From the NCBI GenBank assembly GCA_044433415.1, contig JAWXTP010000018.1, forward strand, positions 1 to 33,024: a DNA stretch of 33,024 nt, given 5' to 3'. Source of the DNA: JAWXTP01 sp044433415. Its GTDB lineage: Bacteria; Bacteroidota; Bacteroidia; Bacteroidales; Rikenellaceae. Positions 32,423 to 33,024 of this stretch are shown here, piece by piece (within the stretch, counting starts at the first letter, position 1; the number at the start of each line of letters is the position of its first letter). The translations under genes and the position numbers were made by a program. The notes beneath the pieces are model-generated. The model was not told where the DNA came from. It was given only the letters and a program-made list of their open reading frames with translations, and searched no databases.

Positions 32423-33024
32423 CTAATTATAAGCACTTTCACCATGTTCGTAAATATCAAGACCTTCTTCTTCAATACGTGGTTCAACTCTCATACCGTG
32501 AATTAAGTCTATACCTTTAAATAGGACAAATCCTGTTGCAAGACCCCAACCCATATAAGTTACTGCACCTAAGCACTGTACTCCAAAGAAAGAAGTTTCG
32601 CCAGCTATAAGTCCTGATTCTGTAGCAAAAACACCTGTAAGGATAGTACCTAGAGTACCACAAACACCGTGTACAGAAATAGCACCTACTGGGTCGTCAA
32701 CTTTAAGGATTCTATCTATAAATTCAACTGCAAAAATCATAACCACTCCACAGATAGCGCCTATTGCTACGGCTCCTGATGGAGATACAAGGTTACAACC
32801 AGCAGTAATACCTACAAGACCTGCTAAAATACCATTAAGAGCTAAACTTAGTGTTGGTTTACCATATTTAAACCATGCTACAATAAGAGCACATACACCA
32901 CCTGCTGCTGCTGCAAGGTTAGTAGTAAGGAAAGTATCAGCAATACCTTTAGCATTTTCAGCACCTGCTGCTGCAAGTTGTGAACCTGGGTTAAAACCAA
33001 ACCAGCCAAACCATAGAAGGAAAA
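32423..33024 (-). CDS. amt: Ammonium transporter, 3' part (runs off the window)
   Basis: The frame is open from the stop at 32423 to the window end; the ATG at 32746 is internal. The visible ~200 residues read FLLWFGWFGFNPGSQ, AAAAGGVCALIVAWF, NGILAGLVGITAGCN, SPSGAVAIG and VDDPVGAISVHGVCG, which are the late-helix signatures of Amt/MEP channels, including the pore-lining His of the SVHGVCG segment. The cytoplasmic tail (RIEEEGLDIYEHGESAYN) is a typical Bacteroidota Amt end. The protein carries ammonium across the inner membrane. No glnK is visible downstream. Confidence 0.95.
   Translation of the reverse strand, partial: FLLWFGWFGFNPGSQLAAAGAENAKGIADTFLTTNLAAAAGGVCALIVAWFKYGKPTLSLALNGILAGLVGITAGCNLVSPSGAVAIGAICGVVMIFAVEFIDRILKVDDPVGAISVHGVCGTLGTILTGVFATESGLIAGETSFFGVQCLGAVTYMGWGLATGFVLFKGIDLIHGMRVEPRIEEEGLDIYEHGESAYN

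Noticed and set aside
32423..32746. A short 107-residue Amt-like protein
   Set aside because: The frame continues upstream to the window edge with further Amt helices, so this is only the 3' end of a full-length gene.

Overview
The window looks like a chromosomal segment of an AT-rich, Gram-negative member of the Bacteroidota, most likely Bacteroidales. The evidence is: Bacteroidota-type promoter elements (TAnnTTTG at about -7, some with an upstream TTG/TTTG) ahead of many genes; surface lipoproteins with SPII lipoboxes; a fimbrillin-like (DUF6562-like) protein; a cobalamin riboswitch next to B12-locus-type surface lipoproteins; an lpxK gene for lipid A; and the rsfS-ftsH-cdsA-psd gene order familiar from this phylum. 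No tRNA, rRNA, phage, transposase or CRISPR was seen. Genus and species cannot be fixed from the window.

Layout. 1-2738 (+): 3' part of a large acidic surface protein, closed by a strong terminator. 3118-6148: two divergent surface lipoproteins. The minus-strand one lies behind a cobalamin riboswitch and looks like a B12-binding beta-propeller. 6172-13356 (-): a housekeeping block with a two-subunit transketolase, an AI-2E-family membrane protein, phosphatidylserine decarboxylase, CdsA, FtsH and RsfS. 13511-21608 (-): a sulfate-activation block (cysQ, SLC13-type transporter, cysC, cysD, cysN) ending in a PAPS-type sulfotransferase and a secreted PCMD-like protein. No sulfate-reduction genes (cysH, cysI, cysJ) lie in it, which points to sulfation of a metabolite or polymer rather than cysteine synthesis. 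21780-25555 (+): lpxK, purine nucleoside phosphorylase, dprA and tatD, tightly packed. 25665-26354 (+): an exported beta-carbonic anhydrase. 26376-26674: an unusual GC-richer, palindromic, non-coding repeat region. 26829-30512 (+): aspartase and htpG, with a terminator-like hairpin between them. 30701-32234 (+): two paralogous DUF4878-like lipoproteins flanking a YiiX-like lipoprotein. 32423-33024 (-): 3' part of an ammonium transporter that runs off the window.

How the genes work together. The clearest functional unit is the sulfation module. SLC13 imports sulfate, CysD/CysN make APS, CysC makes PAPS, the sulfotransferase uses PAPS, and CysQ removes the PAP by-product. The cobalamin-riboswitch lipoprotein and its divergent neighbour look like outer-surface parts of corrinoid capture; no TonB receptor (btuB) is in view. 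The most unexplained DNA is the roughly 300-base nested inverted-repeat region between the carbonic anhydrase and aspartase genes. A second unexplained signal is a short GGGAACTTCTAAAA-like motif found just 3' of many genes.
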